Source: an uncultured Kineothrix sp. (GTDB lineage: Bacteria; Bacillota; Clostridia; Lachnospirales; Lachnospiraceae). From it: DNA of 64,000 bases. Where the stretch lies: NCBI GenBank assembly GCA_910588855.1, contig CAJUSR010000004.1, forward strand, positions 62,001-126,000, in the 5' to 3' direction. Position 1 is the first letter of the stretch. The number at the start of each line of letters is the position of its first letter. The notes beneath the pieces are model-generated. The model was not told where the DNA came from, ran no database searches, and saw nothing but the letters and a program-made list of their open reading frames with translations. The position numbers and the translations under genes were made by a program. Positions 26,566 through 34,686 of the stretch are shown here, in pieces.

Positions 26566-27198
26566 ATGAAATTTGGAAAACGTATCAGTCTTTTTTTTGT
26601 AATTCCTATGGGGATGTACGCATTGGGTTTTTATTCCCATATGAAATTGCAGGAGGAATTTTATCCGGGGAAATTCAGCCAGATAGAGAGGGAAGAAAAA
26701 AATGCTGCCGCAAGCGATGCGCCTCAGATTATCCCTACGGCATTAGGGGAAGAACAGGTGATTAACGCGGATACCCAGTATATAATAGAAGAAGTGGATT
26801 TGAAAAAAGATACTTCTGTGGAAACGAAGTGGAAAGTGCCGGACAAATATATAGGGATGAACCGGCAGCAGTTCATAAAGGAAATGGAGCTGTACCAGCA
26901 GTCGCCCTCATTAAAAGATCAGGAATTGGGGTTTGTCAGCGCGGAGGTTGTTACTTTTTCCAAAGAGAGGGTAGTAGTGCGTAAAAGCTACATTTTTAAA
27001 GAGTTATGTACCAGCTTTTATCTTGTAAATGAAAAGAATTATGTAGTTGTATATTGTGATGATTTAAAGACGGTGTATATGAATACCAACATTGCATTGG
27101 ATTCCTTACCGGATACGTTGAAACAGGAAATTATACAAAATAAATATATTGCTACAGAGGAGGAACTTTATAATTTTCTGGAATCTTATTCCAGTTAA
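26566..27198 (+). CDS. Membrane-anchored protein with a BofC-like C-terminal domain
   Basis: 210 residues from ATG 26566 (AAGGAGA upstream). One N-terminal hydrophobic segment (about 7-25) acts as signal anchor. The C-terminal ~80 residues (FYLVNEKNYVVVYCDD...SLPDTLKQEI...EELYNFLES) resemble the BofC C-terminal domain, in which a bypass-of-forespore protein controls processing of pro-SigK signalling in Bacillus. The rest is not recognised. Assignment is by pattern only; the neighbouring spoVB-like gene supports a sporulation or envelope role. Confidence 0.6.
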   Translation: MKFGKRISLFFVIPMGMYALGFYSHMKLQEEFYPGKFSQIEREEKNAAASDAPQIIPTALGEEQVINADTQYIIEEVDLKKDTSVETKWKVPDKYIGMNRQQFIKEMELYQQSPSLKDQELGFVSAEVVTFSKERVVVRKSYIFKELCTSFYLVNEKNYVVVYCDDLKTVYMNTNIALDSLPDTLKQEIIQNKYIATEEELYNFLESYSS

Positions 27199-27247
27199 AG
27201 AAAGAGCGGAAAAGAACGAAAGGCTGGATGGGGCAGATGCCCTTTTA

Positions 27248-27297
27248 GGATCCGGGTGCCAAAGCCTGCTTGGCAGAAGCTTTGACATCCGGATTCA
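27248..27297. other. Stem-loop between convergent genes
   Basis: GATCCGGGTGCCAAAGC and GCTTTGACATCCGGATT form a stem of about 16 bp with one mismatch and G-U wobbles and a short loop. It lies between the BofC-like gene (+) and the chemoreceptor gene (-). No T-run on either strand, so termination is uncertain. Confidence 0.5.
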
Positions 27298-27333
27298 TTT
27301 AGAGAAAAATAAGAGTTGTACTATTATCTGATT

Positions 27334-29262
27334 TTAAAACTGGTCTTTGATTTTTACCTGTGTGACATATGCCCTCAGGTTTTCTGCTTGAGCAAGGGAT
27401 TCGGCAGCCATTTGGTCATTTTTGCCTGCAATATCCTGGATAGCATGAAGCTTATCGTTGGCAAAAGAGACAGCATCCGTCTGTTCTTTGACCGTGTTGG
27501 AAAGCTGGCTGGAGATTTCACGGTATTGACCTGTCAAAGCAGCAATTTCTTCAAAAGTCTGCGCTGTCTGGTTGGCAGTTTTCAACCCGGCTTCTATTTT
27601 TTCGGAAGAATGGGCAATTAGGTTTCCTGTCTGCTGCAACGCATCTGCCGTTTGGTTGGAAAGATGGTTGATTTCCCCGGCAACTACGGCAAATCCCCGT
27701 CCGGCTTCCCCTGCCCTTGCGGCTTCTACGGAAGCATTTAAGGACAACAGGTTTGTCTGCTTGGAAATATTTTCGATGAGCAGGCTGACTTTGGATATTT
27801 CTTCTACAGAAGAATGAATCTGTGACATGGCATCCAGCATATTTTGCATGTAGCCGCTGCCTTGTGTAGTCTTCTGGCCGGCCATTTGGGCGCATTGCTC
27901 AATCTGAAGGACATTGCTCTTATTTTTTTCAATCGCTAAAGTTATGGCTTCCATATTTTCTTCCATATCCTGGAGAAGCGAAGTCTGTGCCCGCGAACCG
28001 TCCATAAGCTGTTTTGCACAATTCGATACTTCTGCGGAAGAATGGTTCATCTGCATCATAGTACGGTTCAGGGCAACGGTAATGTTGCCAAGGGAATCCC
28101 GTATGGAAACAAAGTCACCACGGAAATCATCAGGGATTTCAACGGTGTAATCGCCGGAAGATAGTGTACTTAGGCAGGATTCAATATCTTGTATGTATTT
28201 TTTCAGGCTGTCGATGGTTTTAGAGAGTGCATCTGTCAATATGCCTGTTTCATCATTGCTATTAGACCGGGCTATTTTATCGCTTAAGTTCCCGTCAGCC
28301 AAAGCCTGCAACCGTTTGGTGGCGGCGGCTAACGGATTGGCAATTTTCCGGGAAACAGGAACCATGATAGCGGCAGCCGTAAGTAAAAACAGAATGGAAA
28401 GTATAATGGACAAAAGGAGAGCATAAACGGTAATGTTCATAAACTCATATTTTGGCGCATGGATAAATAAGGCCCAGTTAGTTCCGGGAATAGGTGCATA
28501 ACCTGTATAATGGTGCAAAGAACCAAGTTTCATTTCAACGGAACCGATTTGAAATGAAGTAATTTTATCAAAGATTTTTGTATTGGCAGAAGACGGATAT
28601 AGTTCATAAATGTTTTTTTGGTCAATTACATTCTGTAAATCCTGGTCACCGATAATATCCCCGTCTTCATTCAGGATGCAGGCAGTTCCGGTATTGCCAA
28701 GAACCAATTGGCTGACTACATCGTTGAGTATATCGTATTTATAACTTCCTATAAGGTAGCCTTTGGCGTTTCCGTCTTCATCTTTTAACGGAGTTCCGAT
28801 ACAGAGCTGAGAAAGGTTATTCTCGTAATAAGGCTCACCGATAACGATGTTTTCGGTTTGCGTAAGCAAGGAATAATATTTGGTATCCGCAATGGAGGCA
28901 GGGGCGGAATCATCCCCATAAAGCTTGCTGCCGGCTGTATCATAAGCGGATAACCAGACAAACTCAATTTCTTCTTCTATTTCATGGAAGCGTTCCTGCT
29001 TATCCGAAATGGGAACGGTATCATCAAGAAAAACAGCTTCTCTTGAAATATTTGCTACCCTTTCGGTGAGCAAGTGAAGGTTAGAGCTGATACTTTGGGC
29101 GGCAACTCTTGCCATAAGCCTCACGTTGTCTAACAGAATAGCATCGGTTGAATACGCGCTGCCGTTAGACATAATAGCTGTAATAAGAATTGTAATCAGG
29201 ATGGAAACGGACATTACATAGAAAATGATTTTTTGTTTTAAATTCCGGTATTTCTTTTTCAT
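27334..29262 (-). CDS. Methyl-accepting chemotaxis protein
   Basis: 642 residues from the ATG at 29262 (GGAGG upstream on the minus strand). Membrane helix 1 at about 11-32, a periplasmic-type Cache sensor domain (about 40-275), membrane helix 2 (about 280-305), HAMP (about 308-360) and a cytoplasmic signalling domain with the hairpin tip NISKQTNLLSLNASVEAARAGEAGRGFAVVA that binds CheA/CheW (shown here only to locate it at about 515-545). Ligand unknown. No che genes are in the window. Confidence 0.93.
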   Translation of the reverse strand: MKKKYRNLKQKIIFYVMSVSILITILITAIMSNGSAYSTDAILLDNVRLMARVAAQSISSNLHLLTERVANISREAVFLDDTVPISDKQERFHEIEEEIEFVWLSAYDTAGSKLYGDDSAPASIADTKYYSLLTQTENIVIGEPYYENNLSQLCIGTPLKDEDGNAKGYLIGSYKYDILNDVVSQLVLGNTGTACILNEDGDIIGDQDLQNVIDQKNIYELYPSSANTKIFDKITSFQIGSVEMKLGSLHHYTGYAPIPGTNWALFIHAPKYEFMNITVYALLLSIILSILFLLTAAAIMVPVSRKIANPLAAATKRLQALADGNLSDKIARSNSNDETGILTDALSKTIDSLKKYIQDIESCLSTLSSGDYTVEIPDDFRGDFVSIRDSLGNITVALNRTMMQMNHSSAEVSNCAKQLMDGSRAQTSLLQDMEENMEAITLAIEKNKSNVLQIEQCAQMAGQKTTQGSGYMQNMLDAMSQIHSSVEEISKVSLLIENISKQTNLLSLNASVEAARAGEAGRGFAVVAGEINHLSNQTADALQQTGNLIAHSSEKIEAGLKTANQTAQTFEEIAALTGQYREISSQLSNTVKEQTDAVSFANDKLHAIQDIAGKNDQMAAESLAQAENLRAYVTQVKIKDQF

Positions 29263-29346
29263 GATAAACCTCCATGCTGCCATCGGTTGTATATTCAGAG
29301 AAAAACCGCTTTTGGCAGCTCTTTTCTTAATAATATAGCCATGTCT

Positions 29347-29374
29347 ATCATAGCATATTTTGGAAGATATTCAA
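29347..29374 (-). promoter_or_regulatory. Promoter for the chemoreceptor gene
   Basis: Minus strand: TTGAAT (29374-29369), 16-bp spacer, TATGAT (29352-29347). It predicts a leader of about 78 nt. Match by eye only. Confidence 0.5.
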
Positions 29375-29514
29375 TAGGAGTTATTTCTTAAATTAGGAAG
29401 TCTGCTTTGAAAAACAGCATGTACAAATATATAAAAATATTTTTCCGGAAGGGTATAAATCAACGGAGAACCGTAGGCTTTTTACAAGGTGGAAAAGCCC
29501 ACTCTTAATTTAAG

Positions 29515-29544
29515 TTGTCAATAAGTTTTAGGTTATGGTAAGAT
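29515..29544 (+). promoter_or_regulatory. Promoter for the BaiN-like flavoprotein gene
   Basis: TTGTCA (29515-29520), 18-bp spacer, TAAGAT (29539-29544), about 28 bp before the GTG start. Confidence 0.45.
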
Positions 29545-29572
29545 GAAAACAAAATACGGAAGGGCAGGATAG

Positions 29573-30829
29573 GTGGAAACTGTGGGGAAAATTGCGGTAA
29601 TTGGCGGAGGAGCGGCAGGAATGATGGCGGCCATCACAGCGGCCAGGCTTGGCGCGGAAGTGACAATATATGAAAGGAATGACAGAGTAGGGAAGAAAAT
29701 CTTATCTACGGGAAATGGAAAATGTAACTTTTCCAACCGGGATTTTAGTGTGGAATATTATTATGGAGATAAGGAAAAATTAGAAAAATATTTTCATCAA
29801 TTTTCGGTAGAAGATGCCGTAGCCTTTTTTACCGGGGCAGGAATGCTTGTAAGGGATAAAGGGGGATATTTATACCCCTGGTCGGAACAGGCATCTACCG
29901 TATTGGATGTACTGCGGCTGGAAGTGGAAAGAAGCGGTGGGAAGTCGGAACTTTCGACAGAAGTAAAAGGGATAAAACAAAATGGCGGGGGAAGGTTTAC
30001 AATCCTGACATTGGAAGGGGAGAAGAAAAAAACTTACGATGCAGTCGTCCTGGCATGCGGCGGGTGTGCCGCCCCTAGGACAGGGTCGGACGGCAGTGGA
30101 TTTGCGCTGGCAAAATCGTTAGGGCATCATGTGATGCCTACGGTTCCGGCGCTGGTTCAACTTAGGTGCAAAGACAGTTTTTTAAAAGCATTGGCAGGCG
30201 TCAGATGTCAGGCAAGGCTTGCTTTGTATAGCGGGAAGAAAGGGGAGAAAATGATACAAGAGGAGGAAGGGGAATTACAGTTTACGGATTATGGGATATC
30301 CGGTATTCCGGTATTCCAATTTAGCCGTCAGGCCGCTTATTTGTTGAAAAATGGGGAAAATGCACTGGTTTCCATTGACTTGCTGCCTCAATTCGATGGC
30401 CCGGCATTTGAAAAGCTATGCGCCAAAAGGGCAGAAGGGGTTGGAAATAAGACTTTGGAAGAGTTTTTGCTTGGCGTTGCCAATAAGAAAGTAAATTTGA
30501 TGATGATAAAAGAGGAAGGGTATAAACCGGGGGAAATGGCAAAAAAGCTTGGAACGGAGCGCCTTAAAAAATTGCTCTATTCTTATAAAAAATTGTGGGT
30601 ACATATAACGGCTGTCAATTCTTTTGATTGTGCGCAGGCAACGGCGGGCGGCATAGATATGAAAGAAGTGACGGATGAATTAGAATCCGTCAAAATGCCG
30701 GGGGTATTCCTGGCGGGGGAAATGCTGGATGTGGACGGCAGGTGCGGCGGCTATAATCTGCAGTGGGCATGGACCAGCGGATATATTGCAGGTAGGGGTG
30801 CTGCACAAAGAATATTTGATAGGGCATAA
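29573..30829 (+). CDS. BaiN/HI0933-family flavoprotein
   Basis: 418 residues of the HI0933-like FAD family (BaiN, YhiN). It starts at a GTG (AGGGCAGGA upstream), with the FAD-binding VIGGGAAGMMAAITAA at residue 6 and the C-terminal FAD motif FLAGEMLDVDGRCGGYNLQWAW (22 residues, located at about 375-396). BaiN enzymes of clostridia reduce bile acid intermediates, but most family members have no known substrate. It stands as a single gene with its own promoter. Confidence 0.85.
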   Translation: METVGKIAVIGGGAAGMMAAITAARLGAEVTIYERNDRVGKKILSTGNGKCNFSNRDFSVEYYYGDKEKLEKYFHQFSVEDAVAFFTGAGMLVRDKGGYLYPWSEQASTVLDVLRLEVERSGGKSELSTEVKGIKQNGGGRFTILTLEGEKKKTYDAVVLACGGCAAPRTGSDGSGFALAKSLGHHVMPTVPALVQLRCKDSFLKALAGVRCQARLALYSGKKGEKMIQEEEGELQFTDYGISGIPVFQFSRQAAYLLKNGENALVSIDLLPQFDGPAFEKLCAKRAEGVGNKTLEEFLLGVANKKVNLMMIKEEGYKPGEMAKKLGTERLKKLLYSYKKLWVHITAVNSFDCAQATAGGIDMKEVTDELESVKMPGVFLAGEMLDVDGRCGGYNLQWAWTSGYIAGRGAAQRIFDRA

Positions 30830-30901
30830 AATCTGTAATAAAGGTATATGTTTCATGCACAGGATGCATAAAAATCAAGGGTTTTTCTATATTGCGCAGG
30901 G

Positions 30902-30930
30902 TTTACACTCTATAGGCGGTATGTTATACT
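30902..30930 (+). promoter_or_regulatory. Promoter for the heptad-repeat protein
   Basis: TTTACA (30902-30907), 17-bp spacer, TATACT (30925-30930), 85 bp before the start codon. Confidence 0.6.
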
Positions 30931-31014
30931 TTTTGTACAAAGAAGAAAGGGCTATCGTTCATATAAAATATCGAGGGCAGCCGAAAGGTGTGGAAAGAAA
31001 GGAGGAGGATAAAA

Positions 31015-31536
31015 ATGACAATGGATGAGAAACTGGACATTATCTTGTTGGAAATAAAAGATGTGAAACAGGAAATGGGCAGCGTGAAACAGGAAATAGG
31101 TAACCTGAAACAGGAAATGGGCAGCGTGAAACAGGAAATAGGTAACCTGAAACAGGAAATGGGTAACCTGAAACAGGAAATAGGTAACCTGAAACAGGAA
31201 ATAGATGGCCTGAAACAGGAAATGGGTAACCAGAAGCAGGAAATGACTGGTCTGAAGCAGGAAATGGCTAGCCTGAAACAGAAAATGGATGATATGGAGA
31301 AGGAAACGGAAGCAATAAAACGAAATGTAATAAGTACGAAGCTCCATATTGAAAATGCTACGGATAAAAACATCCAGTTAATCGCAGAGAATTTCATTGA
31401 GCTGACAAATAAACTGAATCAGGCGATACCGGTGGCAGACAAAAATCTTGCTTACGAGGTGAAAGTAAACTATCTCTTGGAAAGGGTGCATGAACTGGAA
31501 AAGGAAATGAAAGACTTAAAGGGTAAGATTGCGTAA
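31015..31536 (+). CDS. Coiled-coil protein with eleven heptad repeats
   Basis: 173 residues from ATG 31015 (GGAGG upstream). Residues 17-93 are eleven heptads of the form LKQEMGN/VKQEIGS, ideal for a parallel coiled coil, followed by a second helical part with EKETEAIKRN and VHELEKEMKDLKG. No membrane helix or signal peptide. I do not recognise a function; repetitive LKQE proteins of this type occur as single genes in Lachnospiraceae. Its own promoter and a strong terminator make it a separate transcription unit. Confidence 0.75.
   Translation: MTMDEKLDIILLEIKDVKQEMGSVKQEIGNLKQEMGSVKQEIGNLKQEMGNLKQEIGNLKQEIDGLKQEMGNQKQEMTGLKQEMASLKQKMDDMEKETEAIKRNVISTKLHIENATDKNIQLIAENFIELTNKLNQAIPVADKNLAYEVKVNYLLERVHELEKEMKDLKGKIA
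31063..31293 (+). repeat. 21-bp tandem repeat, eleven units
   Basis: Eleven 21-bp units like CTGAAACAGGAAATAGGTAA(C) encode the heptads. The first six units are nearly identical, with exact 42-bp repeats alternating an M-type and an I-type unit; the last four have diverged. This is a candidate site for slippage-driven length change. Confidence 0.92.
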
Positions 31537-31601
31537 AATACCGGATGCAGCAAAAATGAGTCATATTTCATATCTCAAACCACGGGTAGAAGGATTAAAT
31601 A

Positions 31602-31632
31602 AAAGGTTGTCCGGCAAACGGGCAACCTTTCT
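31602..31632 (+). terminator. Terminator after the heptad-repeat gene
   Basis: AAAGGTTG-TCCG / CGGG-CAACCTTT hairpin followed by CTT; 65 bp after the stop codon. Confidence 0.65.
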
Positions 31633-31749
31633 TCCGGTATTTCGTGAATGGCGGGGATAGATAAGGGGATTTTACATAATCCATTGAAATATTCAGTGAA
31701 TATATTGGTCATGTTTTTAACGGGGACAATATAAAATGAGGAGTTAGAG

Positions 31750-33420
31750 ATGATTCGGATAAATCAGATAAAGCTTAAGCCGGAACAGGGAATGGGCGGA
31801 CAGGAACCGGAAATACTGGAAAATAAAATAAGAAAACTGTTAAGGCTGAAAGCCGGTGAGCCGTTTATGTATGAAATAGTAAAACGTTCTATTGATGCCA
31901 GGAAAAAACCGGATATTTTTTATTCTTATACAGTGGATGTGAGCGGTTTAAATGAACGGGATGTGCTGAAACGGGTGAAGGGGAATCAGATAAGCGTCGT
32001 ATCTTTGGTGGAGTACCATTTCCCGGATTCAGGTAGGAAAGATATGGAACATCGGCCGGTGATTGTAGGTGCGGGCCCGGCCGGATTGTTTTGCGGGTAT
32101 ATGCTCGCACGTTACGGATATCGGCCTATTCTGTTAGAACGGGGGATGGATGTGGATCAAAGACGCAGAGTAGTCCAGGAGTTTTGGAAGACGGGGCATT
32201 TGGATAAGGAATGCAATGTACAATTTGGGGAAGGCGGAGCAGGCACTTTTTCCGACGGAAAATTAAATACTTTGGTAAAGGATAAGGAAGGAAGAAACCG
32301 GGAAGTATTGTCCATCTTTGTAGAGGCCGGGGCGTCGGAAAGTATCCTGTATGAGGGGAAGCCGCATATGGGAACGGATATTTTGGCGGATGTGGTGAAA
32401 AATATGCGCAAAAGTATAATTAATAATGGCGGTGAAGTGCATTTCGGTACAAAGATGGTGGATGTGTGTATTGAAAATGGAAGTATTAAGGCTGTGGTAA
32501 CGGAAAAGAGAGGACAGGGCGAAGACGGTTTTGAGAAGGGGATAAGGGAAAAAATAGAAACGGATACGGTTATATTGGCAATTGGCCATAGCGCCAGAGA
32601 TACTTTTGAAGCATTATACCAAAAGAATGTGCCAATGGAGGCAAAATCGTTTGCGGTAGGGCTAAGGGTGGAACATCTCCAGTCGTTAATCAATGATTTC
32701 CAATATGGGATAAAGGAACCGGAATTTCTGCCGCCGGCGTCTTACAAATTGACTGCGCAGACAAAGGAAGGGAGAGGCGTTTATTCCTTCTGTATGTGCC
32801 CGGGCGGATATGTGGTCAATGCTTCTTCCGAAGAAGGCCGGTTGGCGGTAAATGGGATGAGCTACAGCAAAAGGGATGGGGAAAATGCCAACAGTGCGGT
32901 GATTGTTTCCGTATCGCCCAAAGATTATGGCAGCAGCCATCCTCTTGGCGGAATAGAATTTCAGAGGAAATTGGAGGAAAAGGCTTATCAGGTGGGCCGC
33001 GGAAAAGTACCGGTGGAATATTATGGGGATTTTAAGAATGCCGTATTGGGAAATATGGAAGCAGATGAGATTTCCGGGCGGTATACCCCTGAAATAAAAG
33101 GGCAATGGAACTATGGCCAGGTTCATTCCATTATGCCTGAAGCATTAAACCGTGCCTTTGTGGAAGGGATGGAGGACTTTAACAGGAAAATCCCCGGTTT
33201 TGCGGCTGCAGATGTTATTTTATCCGGCATAGAAAGCAGGACTTCCTCTCCGGTACGCATTCACCGGAATGAAAAAGGGCAATCCGGGATTGCCGGTTTA
33301 TATCCGTGCGGGGAGGGTGCAGGCTATGCCGGAGGGATTATGTCTGCAGCGATGGACGGTATCCGCATGGCGGAACAGATTGCCCGGGAGTATAAGCCTT
33401 TTTCGGCGGTATCCAAATAA
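31750..33420 (+). CDS. FAD-dependent oxidoreductase (COG2509 type)
   Basis: 556 residues. An N-terminal domain of about 85 residues (ferredoxin-like fold, typical of this family) precedes a FAD-binding core with VIVGAGPAGLFCGYMLARYG and the C-terminal GEGAGYAGGIMSAAMDG. It belongs to an uncharacterised group of long flavoproteins frequent in Clostridia and Bacteroidetes; the reaction is not known. SD GAGGAGTTAG precedes the ATG. It lies 61 bp before proB and may be read with it. Confidence 0.82.
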   Translation: MIRINQIKLKPEQGMGGQEPEILENKIRKLLRLKAGEPFMYEIVKRSIDARKKPDIFYSYTVDVSGLNERDVLKRVKGNQISVVSLVEYHFPDSGRKDMEHRPVIVGAGPAGLFCGYMLARYGYRPILLERGMDVDQRRRVVQEFWKTGHLDKECNVQFGEGGAGTFSDGKLNTLVKDKEGRNREVLSIFVEAGASESILYEGKPHMGTDILADVVKNMRKSIINNGGEVHFGTKMVDVCIENGSIKAVVTEKRGQGEDGFEKGIREKIETDTVILAIGHSARDTFEALYQKNVPMEAKSFAVGLRVEHLQSLINDFQYGIKEPEFLPPASYKLTAQTKEGRGVYSFCMCPGGYVVNASSEEGRLAVNGMSYSKRDGENANSAVIVSVSPKDYGSSHPLGGIEFQRKLEEKAYQVGRGKVPVEYYGDFKNAVLGNMEADEISGRYTPEIKGQWNYGQVHSIMPEALNRAFVEGMEDFNRKIPGFAAADVILSGIESRTSSPVRIHRNEKGQSGIAGLYPCGEGAGYAGGIMSAAMDGIRMAEQIAREYKPFSAVSK

Positions 33421-33481
33421 GCCCCCGGTCAGAGTTCCATAAATGTCTATGAGCCCATAGAAAGGAGTATGTCAAAAACAA

Positions 33482-34363
33482 ATGAAGGAAAATAGAGGAC
33501 AAAGTTATTTCAGGCAGAAATTGAAGGATAAAAAAAGAATTGTAGTAAAAATAGGCTCCTCTTCCCTGCAGCATCCGGAAACGGGGGATTTGGATTATAC
33601 GAAGCTGGATGTCCTTGTTAGGGAGCTTTGTGATATGCGCAACAGGGGAAAAGATGTTGTGCTGGTAACTTCCGGTGCGATTGCTGTGGGGAAAAAGGCG
33701 GTACATCTGAAAGAATCCGGTCAGCGAGAAGAGAAAACGATTGCCGAAAAACAGGCATGTGCGGCTGTGGGGCAGGCCAGGCTGATGATGATATACCAGA
33801 AGATATTTGCGGAATACAATCAGGTGGCGGCGCAAATATTAATGACGAAAAATACCATTGTAGATAATTTGAACAGATACAATGCCCACAATACCTTTTC
33901 TGAGTTATTTAAATTAGGGGTGGTTCCTATTGTCAACGAAAATGACACGGTTGCCACTTATGAAATCGAATTTGGGGATAACGATAGCCTTTCTGCCATT
34001 GTGGCGGCTTTGGTAGAGGCGGATCTTTTGATTTTGCTTTCGGATATCGACGGGCTTTATACGGACGACCCGAGGAAAAATGAAAATGCAGAGTTCATTC
34101 AGGTGGTGGAGGAGTTAGACGATGAGCTGATGGGGATGGGAAAGCCGTCTACCGGCAGTGACGTTGGAACCGGAGGAATGAATACAAAACTGGTTGCAGC
34201 AAAAATAGCAACAAGCTCCAACATTGATATGGTGATTGCCAACAGCAAGGATATTAAGGTGCTGCATCGCATCTTGGACGGCCAGGACATCGGAACTTTA
34301 TTTGTGGGCAACCAAAATACTTATTTTGATTTTCCGGAGTTTGTAGAGAATATGCATACTTAA
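33482..34363 (+). CDS. proB: Glutamate 5-kinase
   Basis: 293 residues, amino-acid kinase fold. First step of proline synthesis: ATP-dependent phosphorylation of L-glutamate. Signatures IVVKIGSSSL, VLVTSGAIAVGKKAV, VPIVNENDTVAT and LLSDIDGLYTDDPR are intact. The C-terminal PUA domain of the ~367-residue E. coli enzyme is missing, so this is the short form. AAAGGAG ends 14 bp before the ATG, with an out-of-frame ATG between, which suggests modest translation. The proA part lies two genes downstream. Confidence 0.94.
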   Translation: MKENRGQSYFRQKLKDKKRIVVKIGSSSLQHPETGDLDYTKLDVLVRELCDMRNRGKDVVLVTSGAIAVGKKAVHLKESGQREEKTIAEKQACAAVGQARLMMIYQKIFAEYNQVAAQILMTKNTIVDNLNRYNAHNTFSELFKLGVVPIVNENDTVATYEIEFGDNDSLSAIVAALVEADLLILLSDIDGLYTDDPRKNENAEFIQVVEELDDELMGMGKPSTGSDVGTGGMNTKLVAAKIATSSNIDMVIANSKDIKVLHRILDGQDIGTLFVGNQNTYFDFPEFVENMHT

Positions 34364-34458
34364 CGGCTGTCTGCGGCAAAAAAGGCTGCGGTCGGTTTAG
34401 GCTATAAAAAAGTTCGGTGCTTATCAGGAAACGGCCAGAAGGAAAGGAGAAGAGAAAA

Positions 34459-34686
34459 ATGGACACTATGGAACAAAAAATTGCGCGGATTAACGAATTA
34501 TACCGGAAATCGAAAGCGGAAGGGCTTACAGAAGAGGAGAAGAAGGAGCAGGCGGGATTGCGCAGTGAATATATTTCCAATATACGGGCTAACTTGAGAG
34601 GACAGTTGAACCAAATAGATATTCAGGAATGCGATGGATCCATCACAAATCTGGGGGAAAAATATGGAGACAAAGGCACACATTAG
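34459..34686 (+). CDS. DUF896 (YnzC-like) small protein
   Basis: 75 residues from ATG 34459 (GGAG upstream). Helical hairpin protein of the DUF896/YnzC family, recognised by KIARINELYRKSKAEGLTEEE and LRSEYISNIRANLRGQL. In Bacillus ynzC and yneA belong to an SOS operon, but no role is proven for the family. It overlaps the start of the next gene by 23 bp and sits within the proline operon. Confidence 0.9.
   Translation: MDTMEQKIARINELYRKSKAEGLTEEEKKEQAGLRSEYISNIRANLRGQLNQIDIQECDGSITNLGEKYGDKGTH

Noticed and set aside
27248..27297. Stem-loop as a terminator for the BofC-like or the chemoreceptor gene
   Set aside because: No T-run on either strand; listed as a stem-loop only.
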